The notes under the pieces were generated by a model, which was not told where the DNA came from, did not search any database, and saw only the letters and a program-made list of their open reading frames with translations. A DNA stretch of 64,000 nt, taken from positions 2,547,501 through 2,611,500 of the forward strand of contig NZ_CP006992.1 in NCBI RefSeq assembly GCF_001542815.1, in the 5' to 3' direction. Every line of letters starts with the position of its first letter. Position 1 is the stretch's first letter. Of the stretch, positions 42,005 to 49,976 are shown in pieces. The DNA is from Methylobacterium sp. AMS5. Its GTDB lineage: Bacteria; Pseudomonadota; Alphaproteobacteria; Rhizobiales; Beijerinckiaceae. The position numbers and the translations under genes are program-made.

Positions 42005-42109
42005 CTAGAGCATCGTCCTCGACACCGGATCCACGACGATGCTCCGATCTTTTGGTTTTGCATCATCTTTTTTACGAAGGCCGCTGACCACCTTTCGGGA
42101 CAATGCTCC
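42005..42109 (-). repeat. CATCGTCC dispersed repeat, copy 3
   Basis: Its reverse complement aligns over its length with 5570-5676. The hairpin arms AGCATCGTC (42009-42017) and GACGATGCT (42035-42043) are perfect complements. It separates bchI from the isochorismatase-like gene, beginning 16 bp after the bchI stop. Confidence 0.8.
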
Positions 42110-42144
42110 AAGCCGGTTCCCTCTTGCTGACTCACGGTGCCGAT

Positions 42145-42756
42145 ATGGACGGTGGTGTAGCTCTTGCGATCATCGATCTTCAGAACTGGATGTTCCGCTA
42201 TCAAGATCGCTCCAGTCAGATCGGGCGCCTGTTGACGAGCTTGAATGGATTGATCTCGACATTCGAGGAGCGATCGCTGCCGATCTACGACATCGTAACG
42301 ATCCATAAGCGGGACCGAAGCACTTGGTCCAAACTTATGTTGAAGTATGATTATCCTTGTCTGCTCGAAGGCACGCCGGACATCGAGGCGATCGAGGGCT
42401 ACCTCGTGCCTCCCTCGGCTCAACGCGTCGTCAAGACGCAAAACAGTGCGTTCTACGGAACGGACTTCGAGGATCGGCTGCGTGCCGCGAAGATCGAGAC
42501 GTTGATGTTGGCCGGTGTCTTCATCGACGGGTGCGTCGGATTGACAGCGGCCGATGCCGCTCAACGCCGTTTCAACGTCATCTGCATTGAGGATGCTGTG
42601 GGCCAGGTCGATGCTGCCTTGCGCCAGCCGCTCATGACCTGGTTGCAACAGCTCTATGAAATCGATGTGCTGTCTGCAGAAGAAGCCGTCAAACGGATCC
42701 GACAAGGAATTCCGCTTCCGCCCGATTCGACGGTGCCTTCCATGGACCCGATCTGA
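42145..42756 (+). CDS. Isochorismatase-like cysteine hydrolase
   Basis: This 203-aa protein has the cysteine hydrolase triad of the isochorismatase/nicotinamidase family: Asp in LAIIDLQNWMF, Lys in RVVKTQNSAFYGT, and Cys in GVFIDGCVGLTAADA preceded by the cis-peptide region. The substrate cannot be assigned. Start MDGGVALAII was favoured over a Met 14 codons upstream that falls at the repeat edge. Codon use is less GC-biased than neighbours, and it is bounded by a repeat on the left, which suggests acquisition by transfer. Confidence 0.82.
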   Translation: MDGGVALAIIDLQNWMFRYQDRSSQIGRLLTSLNGLISTFEERSLPIYDIVTIHKRDRSTWSKLMLKYDYPCLLEGTPDIEAIEGYLVPPSAQRVVKTQNSAFYGTDFEDRLRAAKIETLMLAGVFIDGCVGLTAADAAQRRFNVICIEDAVGQVDAALRQPLMTWLQQLYEIDVLSAEEAVKRIRQGIPLPPDSTVPSMDPI

Positions 42757-42762
42757 CGCGTT

Positions 42763-42803
42763 CTCGTCCCGACCCGCACAGGCTGTCAGCGCATCGGGAC
42801 GAG
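42763..42803. terminator. Stem-loop between convergent hydrolase and gpmA genes
   Basis: CTCGTCCCGA (42763-42772) and TCGGGACGAG (42794-42803) form a perfect 10-bp stem with a 21-nt loop, 7 bp after the hydrolase stop and 27 bp from the gpmA stop. Confidence 0.5.
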
Positions 42804-42829
42804 GAGCAAAGCGGGCGGGGCGGAAAGTA

Positions 42830-43468
42830 TCAATCGTCCTGATCGATGTCCTTGTCGAGGACCGTCTTCGACTCGACCGTGGTGTCGGCCTTGAGCCGGT
42901 AGACCAGGGGGATGCCGGTGGCGATCTCGAGGCTGGCGATGGTCTTGGTGGTCATGCCGTCGAGCACCATCACCAGCGCCCGCAGCGAGTTGCCGTGGGC
43001 CGCGACCAGCACCCGCTCGCCCGACATGACGCGCGGCAGGATCGTCTCGATGTAGTAGGGCAGCACCCGCGCGGCGGTGTCCTTGAGGCTCTCGCCGCCG
43101 GGCGGGGGCACATCGTAGGAGCGACGCCACTCGTGGACCTGTGCGTCGCCCCAGCGCTCGCGGGCATCGTCCTTGTTGAGGCCGGAGAGGTCACCGTAGT
43201 CGCGCTCGTTCAGCGCTTCGTTGCGGATCGTCTCCAGGCCAGCCTGACCCATCTCCTCGAGGATCAGCGAGCAGGTGTTCTGGGCGCGCCGCAGGTTCGA
43301 GGTAAAGGCCACGTCGAACTGCGTGCCCTGGCTCTTGAGCCAGCGCCCGGCCCGGCGCGCCTCGAGGATCCCGAGCTCCGTCAGCTCCGGGTCGCGCCAG
43401 CCGGTGAACAGCTTCTTCAGGTTCCATTCGCTCTGGCCATGCCGAGCGAGGACGAGCAGGCGCTCCAT
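42830..43468 (-). CDS. gpmA: 2,3-bisphosphoglycerate-dependent phosphoglycerate mutase
   Basis: This glycolytic/gluconeogenic enzyme interconverts 3- and 2-phosphoglycerate. The 212-aa form is the short alphaproteobacterial type. The phospho-His is in [12 protein letters not shown], then [14 protein letters not shown], the acid in [17 protein letters not shown], and the second His in [14 protein letters not shown]. It is downstream of dapB on the same strand with about 140 bp between, a frequent pairing in Methylobacterium relatives. Confidence 0.95.
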   Translation of the reverse strand: MERLLVLARHGQSEWNLKKLFTGWRDPELTELGILEARRAGRWLKSQGTQFDVAFTSNLRRAQNTCSLILEEMGQAGLETIRNEALNERDYGDLSGLNKDDARERWGDAQVHEWRRSYDVPPPGGESLKDTAARVLPYYIETILPRVMSGERVLVAAHGNSLRALVMVLDGMTTKTIASLEIATGIPLVYRLKADTTVESKTVLDKDIDQDD

Positions 43469-43607
43469 GGGACGGGTCTCTCCGGAGAAGGATAGGGCGA
43501 GGCCGCCGCACGGCGCCTCGCGATCTTGGGCGGGCCTCTACCAGAGGCGGCGGCGCCTCCCAAGCCTGAGCCTGACGTTCCGTTGGATTCGTTATTCGGA
43601 TGTCAGT

Positions 43608-44411
43608 CTAGTCGCGAAGCCCCAGCACGTCGTCCATGCCGTAGAGGCCCGGCGGCTTGTCGAAGGCCCATTGCGCCGCCCGCACGGCGCCGCGGGCGAA
43701 GATGGCCCGGTCCTCGGCGTGGTGCGAGAGGGTGATCCGCTCCGAGGGGCCGGCGAAGATGACGCTGTGGTCGCCGACCACCGAGCCGCCACGCAGGGTG
43801 GCGAAGCCGATATCACCGGGCCGCCGCGCCCCGGTATGGCCGTCGCGGGTCGAGACGCGGGTCTCGGCCAGGGCGACATTCCGGCCCTCCGCCGCCGCCT
43901 CGCCGAGCAGCAGCGCCGTGCCGGAGGGCGCATCGACCTTCATCCGGTGGTGCATCTCCAGCACCTCGATGTCGAATTCGTGGCCCAGCGTCGCGGCGAC
44001 CTTGCGCACGAGGCCCGCCAGCAGGTTGACGCCGAGCGACATGTTGCCCGAACGCACGACGCGGGCATGGTAGCTCGCCGCCTTCAGCCGCGTCAGGTCG
44101 TCCTCGGAAAGCCCCGTGGTGCCGACGACATGGACGATGCGGGCCTGCGCGGCGAGTTCGGCGAAGGCCACCGTCGCGGCCGGCGCGGTGAAGTCCAGCA
44201 CCCCGTCTGCCGCCACGAACAGCGACAGGGGGTCGTCGCTCACCGGCACGCCGAGTTCGCCGATCCCGGCCAAGCGCCCGGCATCCTGGCCCAGGGCGGC
44301 GGAGCCGGGGCGCTCGATGGCGCCGTGCAGCGTGCAGCCCTCGGCCTCCGCGACCGCCCGGATCAGCATCCGCCCCATGCGCCCTTCGGCGCCCACAACG
44401 ACGAGCTTCAT
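43608..44411 (-). CDS. dapB: 4-hydroxy-tetrahydrodipicolinate reductase
   Basis: DapB reduces the dihydrodipicolinate precursor with NAD(P)H in lysine and diaminopimelate synthesis. The 267-aa protein has the nucleotide site [17 protein letters not shown], the acid-base segment [20 protein letters not shown] and the active-site loop [15 protein letters not shown]. All key residues are present. It lies between marC and gpmA on the minus strand. Confidence 0.95.
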   Translation of the reverse strand: MKLVVVGAEGRMGRMLIRAVAEAEGCTLHGAIERPGSAALGQDAGRLAGIGELGVPVSDDPLSLFVAADGVLDFTAPAATVAFAELAAQARIVHVVGTTGLSEDDLTRLKAASYHARVVRSGNMSLGVNLLAGLVRKVAATLGHEFDIEVLEMHHRMKVDAPSGTALLLGEAAAEGRNVALAETRVSTRDGHTGARRPGDIGFATLRGGSVVGDHSVIFAGPSERITLSHHAEDRAIFARGAVRAAQWAFDKPPGLYGMDDVLGLRD

Positions 44412-44485
44412 GATGATCGACTCTTCGCTCCGATGAATGGCCGGCTCACCCAGCGCTCATAGCGCGGATGGCGGCCGTTGACTGT

Positions 44486-45175
44486 CTATACCCGATGCGA
44501 GGCGATCAGCGGCCCGAGCACGTCCGACACGCCGCTGACGGTGATCTGCGTGCCGACACAAAGCAGCAGGAAGGCCGAGAGACGCCCGAGAACCCGTGCC
44601 CGCACCGATCCGATCAGGGTCACGACCCGGTCCGCCGAGCCGTAGGCGAGACGGATCACCCCGGCGATGGCCAGCGCCGCCAGGGAGGCGCCGAGGAAGA
44701 AGCCGGCGAGTTCGCCGGGCTCGGAGGGGCGGTTGGCGCCGAGCGCGATGGCGACGGCGATGGTGCCGGGCCCGGTGGTGAAGGGCAGGGTGAGCGGGAA
44801 GAACGCGACCTCGGCAAGATTCTCGCCGGTCTCCGGCTCGGCCTCGGCATGCTTGCGGGCCTCCCGCGCCTCGGGGGCGGTGAGCATGGTCCAGGCGAAG
44901 GCCGCCACGAACAGGCCGCCGGCGATACGCAGGGCCGCCAGCGACACGCCGAAGAAATTGAGGATCGGGGCGCCGGCCCAGAGGGCGGCGAGTATGACGA
45001 GCGCGGCGTAGAAGCCGATCCGCCGCGCCAGCTCCGACCGCTCGGCATGCGAACGTTCGGAGGTGATCTGCGCGAACATCAGCGCCGAGCCGACCGGGTT
45101 CACGATCGAGAACAGGCTGGACAGCGCGAGCAGGAAGCTCGTCAGCACGGTTTCGAAGCCAAAGGATGGCAGCAT
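44486..45175 (-). CDS. MarC family membrane protein
   Basis: MarC/NAAT proteins have six spans; despite the name they are not proven multiple-antibiotic transporters. The 229-aa product has SLFSIVNPVGSALMFAQITS in the first loop, GAPILNFFGVSLAALRIAGGLFVAAFAW, and PLTLPFTTGPGTIAVAIALGAN, a strongly conserved segment. It precedes dapB on the minus strand. Confidence 0.9.
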   Translation of the reverse strand: MLPSFGFETVLTSFLLALSSLFSIVNPVGSALMFAQITSERSHAERSELARRIGFYAALVILAALWAGAPILNFFGVSLAALRIAGGLFVAAFAWTMLTAPEAREARKHAEAEPETGENLAEVAFFPLTLPFTTGPGTIAVAIALGANRPSEPGELAGFFLGASLAALAIAGVIRLAYGSADRVVTLIGSVRARVLGRLSAFLLLCVGTQITVSGVSDVLGPLIASHRV

Positions 45176-45211
45176 GCTCGCTCGCGGCGACAGGGAGGAA
45201 CCGCGCCGGCT

Positions 45212-45946
45212 TTAGCCCGGCTGTCCGGCGGGCACCAGCACCCGCGCCGGCACGCGGCTTTCCAGCCGGCGCACCTGCCGCACGGCGATCGGCCGATAGA
45301 GCTGCTTGGTCGCATCCACGACATGCAGGCCGGCGAACGGCATGGCGAGGCCGGTGCCGAACCGCTCCCAGGCCGCGGCGGTGCGGAGCCAGAACCGGCT
45401 GCGGATCGGCGGCATGTAGAGCGTCTCGGCCCAGCCCTCCGGCGAGAACAGCGTGTCGCGCATCAGCCGCGAGAGCTGCGAGCGGCTGTAGGGTTGGCCG
45501 TGGCCGAAGGGCGTCGCGTCGCGCCGCGCCCAGACGCCGGTGCGGTTGGGCACGACGAGGATCAGGCGTCCGCCGGGTGTCAGCACCCGCCACACTTCGG
45601 CGAGCAGCTCGCTCGGGCTTTCCACCGCTTCGAGGCCGTGGACGAGGATGACGCGATCGACCGCGGCCTCGGGCAGGGGCAGCATGGTGAGATCGGCGAG
45701 CGCCGTCACCGAGCGCCCGCTGGAGGGCCAGTTCACGACGCCCTGCGTCGCCGGCATGAAGGCCAGCGTCCGCTCCGCGATGACGTGGACGGGGCCGAGA
45801 TAGGGCGTAACGTAGCCGAGCCCGAGCACGCGCAGCCCCGAGACGGAGCCGAGGAAGCCGTGGATCGTCCGGCCGACGACACGGTGCGTGACGACGCCGA
45901 GCGGGCTGGCGTAGAAAGCGCGCAGGTCCGTGACGTCGAGGCGCAT
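45212..45946 (-). CDS. Class I SAM-dependent methyltransferase
   Basis: This 244-aa protein has a methyltransferase-11 type fold: a glycine motif near GSVSGLRVLGLGYVTPYLGP, the acidic loop in ALADLTMLPLPEAAVDRVILVHGLE and motif III LAEVWRVLTPGGRLILVVPN. The substrate is unknown. MRLDVTDLRAFY was chosen as start rather than a Met 18 codons upstream. It is divergent from gloB, and may share its regulation, since such methyltransferase-gloB pairs are common in Rhizobiales. Confidence 0.86.
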   Translation of the reverse strand: MRLDVTDLRAFYASPLGVVTHRVVGRTIHGFLGSVSGLRVLGLGYVTPYLGPVHVIAERTLAFMPATQGVVNWPSSGRSVTALADLTMLPLPEAAVDRVILVHGLEAVESPSELLAEVWRVLTPGGRLILVVPNRTGVWARRDATPFGHGQPYSRSQLSRLMRDTLFSPEGWAETLYMPPIRSRFWLRTAAAWERFGTGLAMPFAGLHVVDATKQLYRPIAVRQVRRLESRVPARVLVPAGQPG

Positions 45947-46176
45947 CGGATGGGGTGCCGGCACGGCCGGTTGTCCTCCGCAGGGCTGATGCGGCATCAA
46001 TGGGGATCGCGGAGGCGTCGGGCAAGCGTGGCTACGCGTCCGATCCCGGAACCGTCACCGCGATGCAACGGTTCCCCGCCCGGGCTTGCATCGCGCGTCC
46101 CGGCGCCGGTCACGCCCGGCGGCCCTTTCCCCGTGACCGTCCGGGTGGAAAAGTCAGTTTTCGCGAAAGGTCTTCG

Positions 46177-46956
46177 ATGACGAGAGCGGCCCCCGAAATC
46201 CGCACCTTCCTGTGCCGGAGCGACAATATCGGCGTGCTGATCCGCGATCCCGCCAGCGGCGCCTGCGCCGCCATCGACGTGCCCGAGGCCGCGCCCGTGC
46301 TTGCCGCCCTCGACGCGGAGGGCTGGCAACTCACCGACATTCTCGTCACCCACCGCCACGGCGACCACATCGAGGGGATTCCCGAGGTGGTGGAGCGCAC
46401 CGGCGCGCGGGTGACCGTGCCGGAGAAGGCGCGCGGGGCGGTGCCGGGCGCCGCCCGCACGGTCAAGGAGGGCGACACGGTGACGGTCGGCGGTCTCACC
46501 GCCGCGGTCTGGGAGACGCCGGGGCATTGCGCCGACCACGTGACCTACCATTTCGCCGATGCCGGCGTCGTGTTCTCAGGCGACACCCTGTTCACCCTCG
46601 GCTGCGGCCGGGTGATGGAGGCCGAGCCCGAAACGCTCTGGCGCTCCCTCAGCCGCTTCCTCGACCTGCCCGACGCGACCGCGGTCTACAGTGGTCACGA
46701 TTACGTTCTCTCCAACGGCCGCTTCGCGCTGGCGGCCGATCCGGACAACGCCGACCTGAAGGAGCGCGTGGCCGAGGCCGAGCGGCTTGCCGAGCAGGGC
46801 GGCTTCCTGATTCCGTCGACCATCGGCCAGGAGAAGGCGACGAACCCGTTCCTGCGCGTGGGCCAGCCGGCCCTCGCCCGCTCGGCGGGGCTCGAGCCGG
46901 GCTCCGACCCGGCGGCGGTGTTCACCGCTCTGCGGGCTTGGAAGAACCGCTTCTAA
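46177..46956 (+). CDS. gloB: Hydroxyacylglutathione hydrolase (glyoxalase II)
   Basis: GloB hydrolyses S-D-lactoylglutathione to lactate and glutathione in methylglyoxal detoxification. The 259-aa protein has the metal motif THRHGDH, His in GHCADHVTYHF, Asp in FSGDTLFTLGCGR and His in SGHDYVLSN, then a C-terminal HAGH domain (EKATNPFLR). GAAAGG lies 6 nt before ATG 46177; the in-frame upstream segment is not family-like. A dispersed repeat begins at its stop codon. Confidence 0.94.
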   Translation: MTRAAPEIRTFLCRSDNIGVLIRDPASGACAAIDVPEAAPVLAALDAEGWQLTDILVTHRHGDHIEGIPEVVERTGARVTVPEKARGAVPGAARTVKEGDTVTVGGLTAAVWETPGHCADHVTYHFADAGVVFSGDTLFTLGCGRVMEAEPETLWRSLSRFLDLPDATAVYSGHDYVLSNGRFALAADPDNADLKERVAEAERLAEQGGFLIPSTIGQEKATNPFLRVGQPALARSAGLEPGSDPAAVFTALRAWKNRF

Positions 46957-47012
46957 AGCGCATTCCGACGAAGTGGCCACCGGTTCGTCGAAAGAACGCG
47001 CGTGAAAACAGA
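46954..47012 (+). repeat. GCATTCCGACGAAGTGG dispersed repeat, copy 2
   Basis: It begins at the gloB stop codon (TAA, 46954-46956) and reads AAGCGCATTCCGACGAAGTGG, CCACCGGTTCGTCGAAAGAACG, CGCGTGAAAACAGAG. Copy 1 is at 13396-13454 (-). CGACGAA pairs with TTCGTCG around a loop that itself contains GTGG/CCAC, so the transcript would carry a 3'-UTR hairpin. Confidence 0.8.
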
Positions 47013-47320
47013 GACCGAGAGACGCCGGCCTGATGCAATGGGGTCGGATACGGCTCCAGGAAGCGGGCAAGGGGGTGGCGCGCGACGACGGCTCCAGGCC
47101 TAAGCCTGCGAAGGCCGGCATTGGCGACTGAGGCCAGCAACAAACCAAGGTGATCGCTTTCGAGCGATGGCCCCGGTGGCCGGCGGCCGCTCTCTTGACC
47201 GCGCCGCCCCTGCTCCGCCAGACCTTGCCTTCGAGCCTCCGGCATGTGATCGAAACCCACGGTTTGCGCATCGCAACACGACCCGCTCGTCCGCGTATCC
47301 TCGGCGAAAGGCCGGTTCCC
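47013..47320. other. Non-coding spacer upstream of the small membrane protein
   Basis: Between the repeat and the small gene about 310 bp show no RNA, promoter hexamer pair or coding frame I can support. Confidence 0.45.
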
Positions 47321-47473
47321 TTGCCCACCCTGTTCCGTTTCCTTGCCACGATCGCGATCCTCGCGGGCCTCGTCTTCGCCGGCATGTTCGCACTGGCGAC
47401 CTTCGTCGAGCCGACGCCGCGGGAGATCAGCGTCACCATTCCCCCATCGAAGCTCCAGCCGGGCGGGCGATGA
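47321..47473 (+). CDS. 50-aa single-span membrane protein coupled to xerD
   Basis: TTG at 47321, with GAAAGG ending 9 nt upstream, opens a 50-codon frame whose stop overlaps the XerD start (ATGA). The product is a single span (FRFLATIAILAGLVFAGMFAL) followed by TFVEPTPREISVTIPPSKL, a periplasmic or cytoplasmic tail. I recall similar short proteins beside genes in Rhizobiales, but cannot name a family with certainty. Function unknown. The longer frame from 47150 adds Arg/Pro-rich sequence with no support. Confidence 0.65.
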   Translation: MPTLFRFLATIAILAGLVFAGMFALATFVEPTPREISVTIPPSKLQPGGR

Positions 47474-48456
47474 GCGCGGACGGTTCCGCGCTCCCAGGCG
47501 GAGCGGAGGATCCGGGTCAGCTCTTTCTCGACATGCTCGCCGCCGAACGCGGTGCGGCGGCCAACACCCTGGCCGCCTATCGGCGCGATCTCGACGACTA
47601 CCTCGGCTACCTCGCGCAAGGCAGGATCGACCCGGAGGCGGCGCAGGCCGATCAGGTCCGTGCCTACATCGCCTCCCTGGAGCCGCGCGGATTGAAGGCG
47701 TCTTCGGCTGCCCGGCGCCTTTCCTGCATCCGCGGCTTCCACCGCTTCCTCTACGCGGAGGGCTATTCCGAAACCGATCCGACTGCGCCGGTTGCGGCCC
47801 CCCGGCGCGCCAAGGGCCTGCCGAAGGTCCTGTCGGTGGCGGAGGTCGATCGCCTGCTCGCGACGGCGCGCGCGCGTGTCGAGGCGGCGGGCGACGACCG
47901 GGCAGAGGCCCGTTCGGCCGCGCGGATGCTCTGCCTGCTCGAACTCCTCTACGCCACGGGCTTGCGCGTTTCGGAACTCGTGGCCCTGCCGCGCTCAGCC
48001 GCGGCCACCCGCGAGCGCTACCTCGTGGTCAAGGGCAAGGGCGGGCGCGAGCGCCTCGTGCCGCTCACGGACCTCGCCCGCGAAGCGATGCGCACCCACG
48101 TCGCGCACCTGACCGCCGAGGGGGCCTGGCTATTTCCCGCCGAGAGCGAGAGCGGCCATCTCACCCGGCAAGCCTTCGCCCGCGACCTCAAGACCGCCGC
48201 CGCCGCGGCCGGCCTGCGGCCCGACCGGGTCAGCCCGCACGTTCTGCGCCACGCCTTCGCCAGCCACCTGCTCCAGAACGGCGCGGATCTGCGCATCGTG
48301 CAGGAATTGCTGGGACATGCCGACATCTCGACGACGCAGATCTACACCCACGTCCTCGATGAACGTTTAAAAGGCATGGTGCGCGATCTTCACCCACTCA
48401 ACGATCAGGGCGATCAGATCGACGCGTGCAATGTTTCCCCTGACGAACCGTATTGA
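47470..48456 (+). CDS. xerD: Tyrosine recombinase XerD-like
   Basis: XerD with XerC resolves chromosome dimers at dif under FtsK control. The 328-aa protein has an N-terminal SAM-like core-binding domain ([26 protein letters not shown]) and a catalytic domain with Arg in [15 protein letters not shown], Lys in [32 protein letters not shown] (His-x-x-Arg), [16 protein letters not shown] (His and the nucleophilic Tyr). It is within the normal size for XerD (about 300 aa). No integrated element or attachment site surrounds it, so a housekeeping role is likely. Confidence 0.92.
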   Translation: MSADGSALPGGAEDPGQLFLDMLAAERGAAANTLAAYRRDLDDYLGYLAQGRIDPEAAQADQVRAYIASLEPRGLKASSAARRLSCIRGFHRFLYAEGYSETDPTAPVAAPRRAKGLPKVLSVAEVDRLLATARARVEAAGDDRAEARSAARMLCLLELLYATGLRVSELVALPRSAAATRERYLVVKGKGGRERLVPLTDLAREAMRTHVAHLTAEGAWLFPAESESGHLTRQAFARDLKTAAAAAGLRPDRVSPHVLRHAFASHLLQNGADLRIVQELLGHADISTTQIYTHVLDERLKGMVRDLHPLNDQGDQIDACNVSPDEPY

Positions 48457-48626
48457 AGCATACGTTGTTCGTTTGTCGGTCGATACGGCAACGGAATTTC
48501 ATAAATCGCTGCAGCAAGTGTTTAGCGATGCTGTTGACTTCAAAATCGTTCCTGGATCATTTCTGAGGCCACGACGATGCAGGGGAGGCGGCGCAGCGGT
48601 CTAGACGGGCCGCTGCCAAAGACACG

Positions 48627-49844
48627 ATGCGCCTCGATCTCCCGACGCTCTTTCTGATGACGGTCGCCGTCACCTTCATGGTGGGCGTGCTGTTCCTGTT
48701 GTCCTGGAGCCAGACCCGCCGCGAGCGTGCGCTGGCGGTCTGGGGCATCGCGCATCTCGTCGGCAGTGCCGCGTCGCTGATGCTGGCTCTGCGCGGCCAA
48801 ATCCCGGACAGCCTGTCCATCGGCCTCGCGAACGCAATGATGATCGGCGGCTACGGGTTGATCTGGAGCGGCGTGCGGGCCTTCGAGGGCCGCTCGCTGC
48901 GGCTCGGCTGGGCCGTGGGCGGCGGGGCGATCTGGATCGCGGCCTGCCTGATCCCCCCCTTCTTCGAGTCGCTCGCCGCCCGCATCAGCGTCGCCTCGAC
49001 GCTCGCCGGGCTCTACTGCGCCTCCGGCGCGCTGACGATCTGGCAGGGCCGCGACGAGCCCTTGGTCTCCCGCTACCCGGCGCTGGTGCTGCTTGCCATC
49101 TATGCCGGCCTCTACTGGATCCGCGTGCCGCTGGCGTTCACCATGCCGATACCGGCTTCGGTCGCGATCGCCTCGCCGTGGTTCGCCATTCTCTGCTTTA
49201 CCGGAACGCTGTTCTCGGTCGCGATCGCCTTCGTGTTCATGGCGCTGACGAAGGAACGGGCCGAGCGTGAGCAGCGGCTGGCGGCCGAGACCGATTCGCT
49301 CACGGGCATCGCCAACCGCCGCGCGCTGGTCGCGGGCGCCGAGCGGCACCTCGCCGCCGCACCGGCTGCCCTGCTCCTGTTCGACCTCGACCACTTCAAG
49401 GCGATCAACGACCGCTACGGCCATAGCGTCGGCGACGCGGTGCTGGCCGCTTTCTGCCATGTCGCCGACCCTTTGCTGCCGCCCGGGGCGGTGTTCGGGC
49501 GGATGGGAGGCGAGGAGTTCGCGTGCCTGCTGCCGCGGCTCGACGATTGGGCGGCCATGCGCGTCGCCGAGGACGTCCGGGCCGCGGTCGCCCGCTTCGC
49601 TCACCCGGATTATCCGGAGCTGGCGGTTCGCGTGAGCATCGGTGTGGCGGCCGAAAGCCAGATCGGCGGCAGCCTGGATTACCTGCTGCGCCGGGCCGAC
49701 GACGCCCTCTACCAGGCCAAGCACGCGGGACGCGACCGGGTGGTCGCCGCCGGCGAGGATCGCCTTCCCTTCGCCGAGGCGGCGGACCCGAGCCTCGGCC
49801 TTCGCGTCAACGCGGGCCGGCGGAGCCGGACGCGGTCGCCGTGA
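48627..49844 (+). CDS. Membrane-bound diguanylate cyclase (GGDEF)
   Basis: The 405-aa protein has about six spans (residues about 8-215) and a C-terminal GGDEF domain with TDSLTGIANRRALV, LFDLDHFKAINDRYGHSVGD and active-site GGEEF at 294-298. The four residues five places before GGEEF are PPGA, not RxxD, so the usual inhibitory site is absent. The N-terminal spans resemble uncharacterised sensor-type membrane domains. A shift to Arg-rich C-terminal sequence after residue 385 is not conserved. Confidence 0.92.
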   Translation: MRLDLPTLFLMTVAVTFMVGVLFLLSWSQTRRERALAVWGIAHLVGSAASLMLALRGQIPDSLSIGLANAMMIGGYGLIWSGVRAFEGRSLRLGWAVGGGAIWIAACLIPPFFESLAARISVASTLAGLYCASGALTIWQGRDEPLVSRYPALVLLAIYAGLYWIRVPLAFTMPIPASVAIASPWFAILCFTGTLFSVAIAFVFMALTKERAEREQRLAAETDSLTGIANRRALVAGAERHLAAAPAALLLFDLDHFKAINDRYGHSVGDAVLAAFCHVADPLLPPGAVFGRMGGEEFACLLPRLDDWAAMRVAEDVRAAVARFAHPDYPELAVRVSIGVAAESQIGGSLDYLLRRADDALYQAKHAGRDRVVAAGEDRLPFAEAADPSLGLRVNAGRRSRTRSP

Positions 49845-49976
49845 CCGCCGTCCACACCGATCTGCCTGGCGCCGATCGATCCCGGACCGTGCTCCATCGA
49901 CGGCGCGCCCCTTCGTGAGGCATCGTCCCGCCCCGTGAGCGAGGGCGGTGGGAATCGCCCCGGGGAGACGGTGACG

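Noticed and set aside
42830..43511. Alternative frames across gpmA
   Set aside because: Shadows of the phosphoglycerate mutase; only the minus-strand frame has the RHG motif.
47470..48456. Integrase of a genomic island
   Set aside because: No tRNA target, direct repeats or foreign cargo nearby; motifs and size fit housekeeping XerD.
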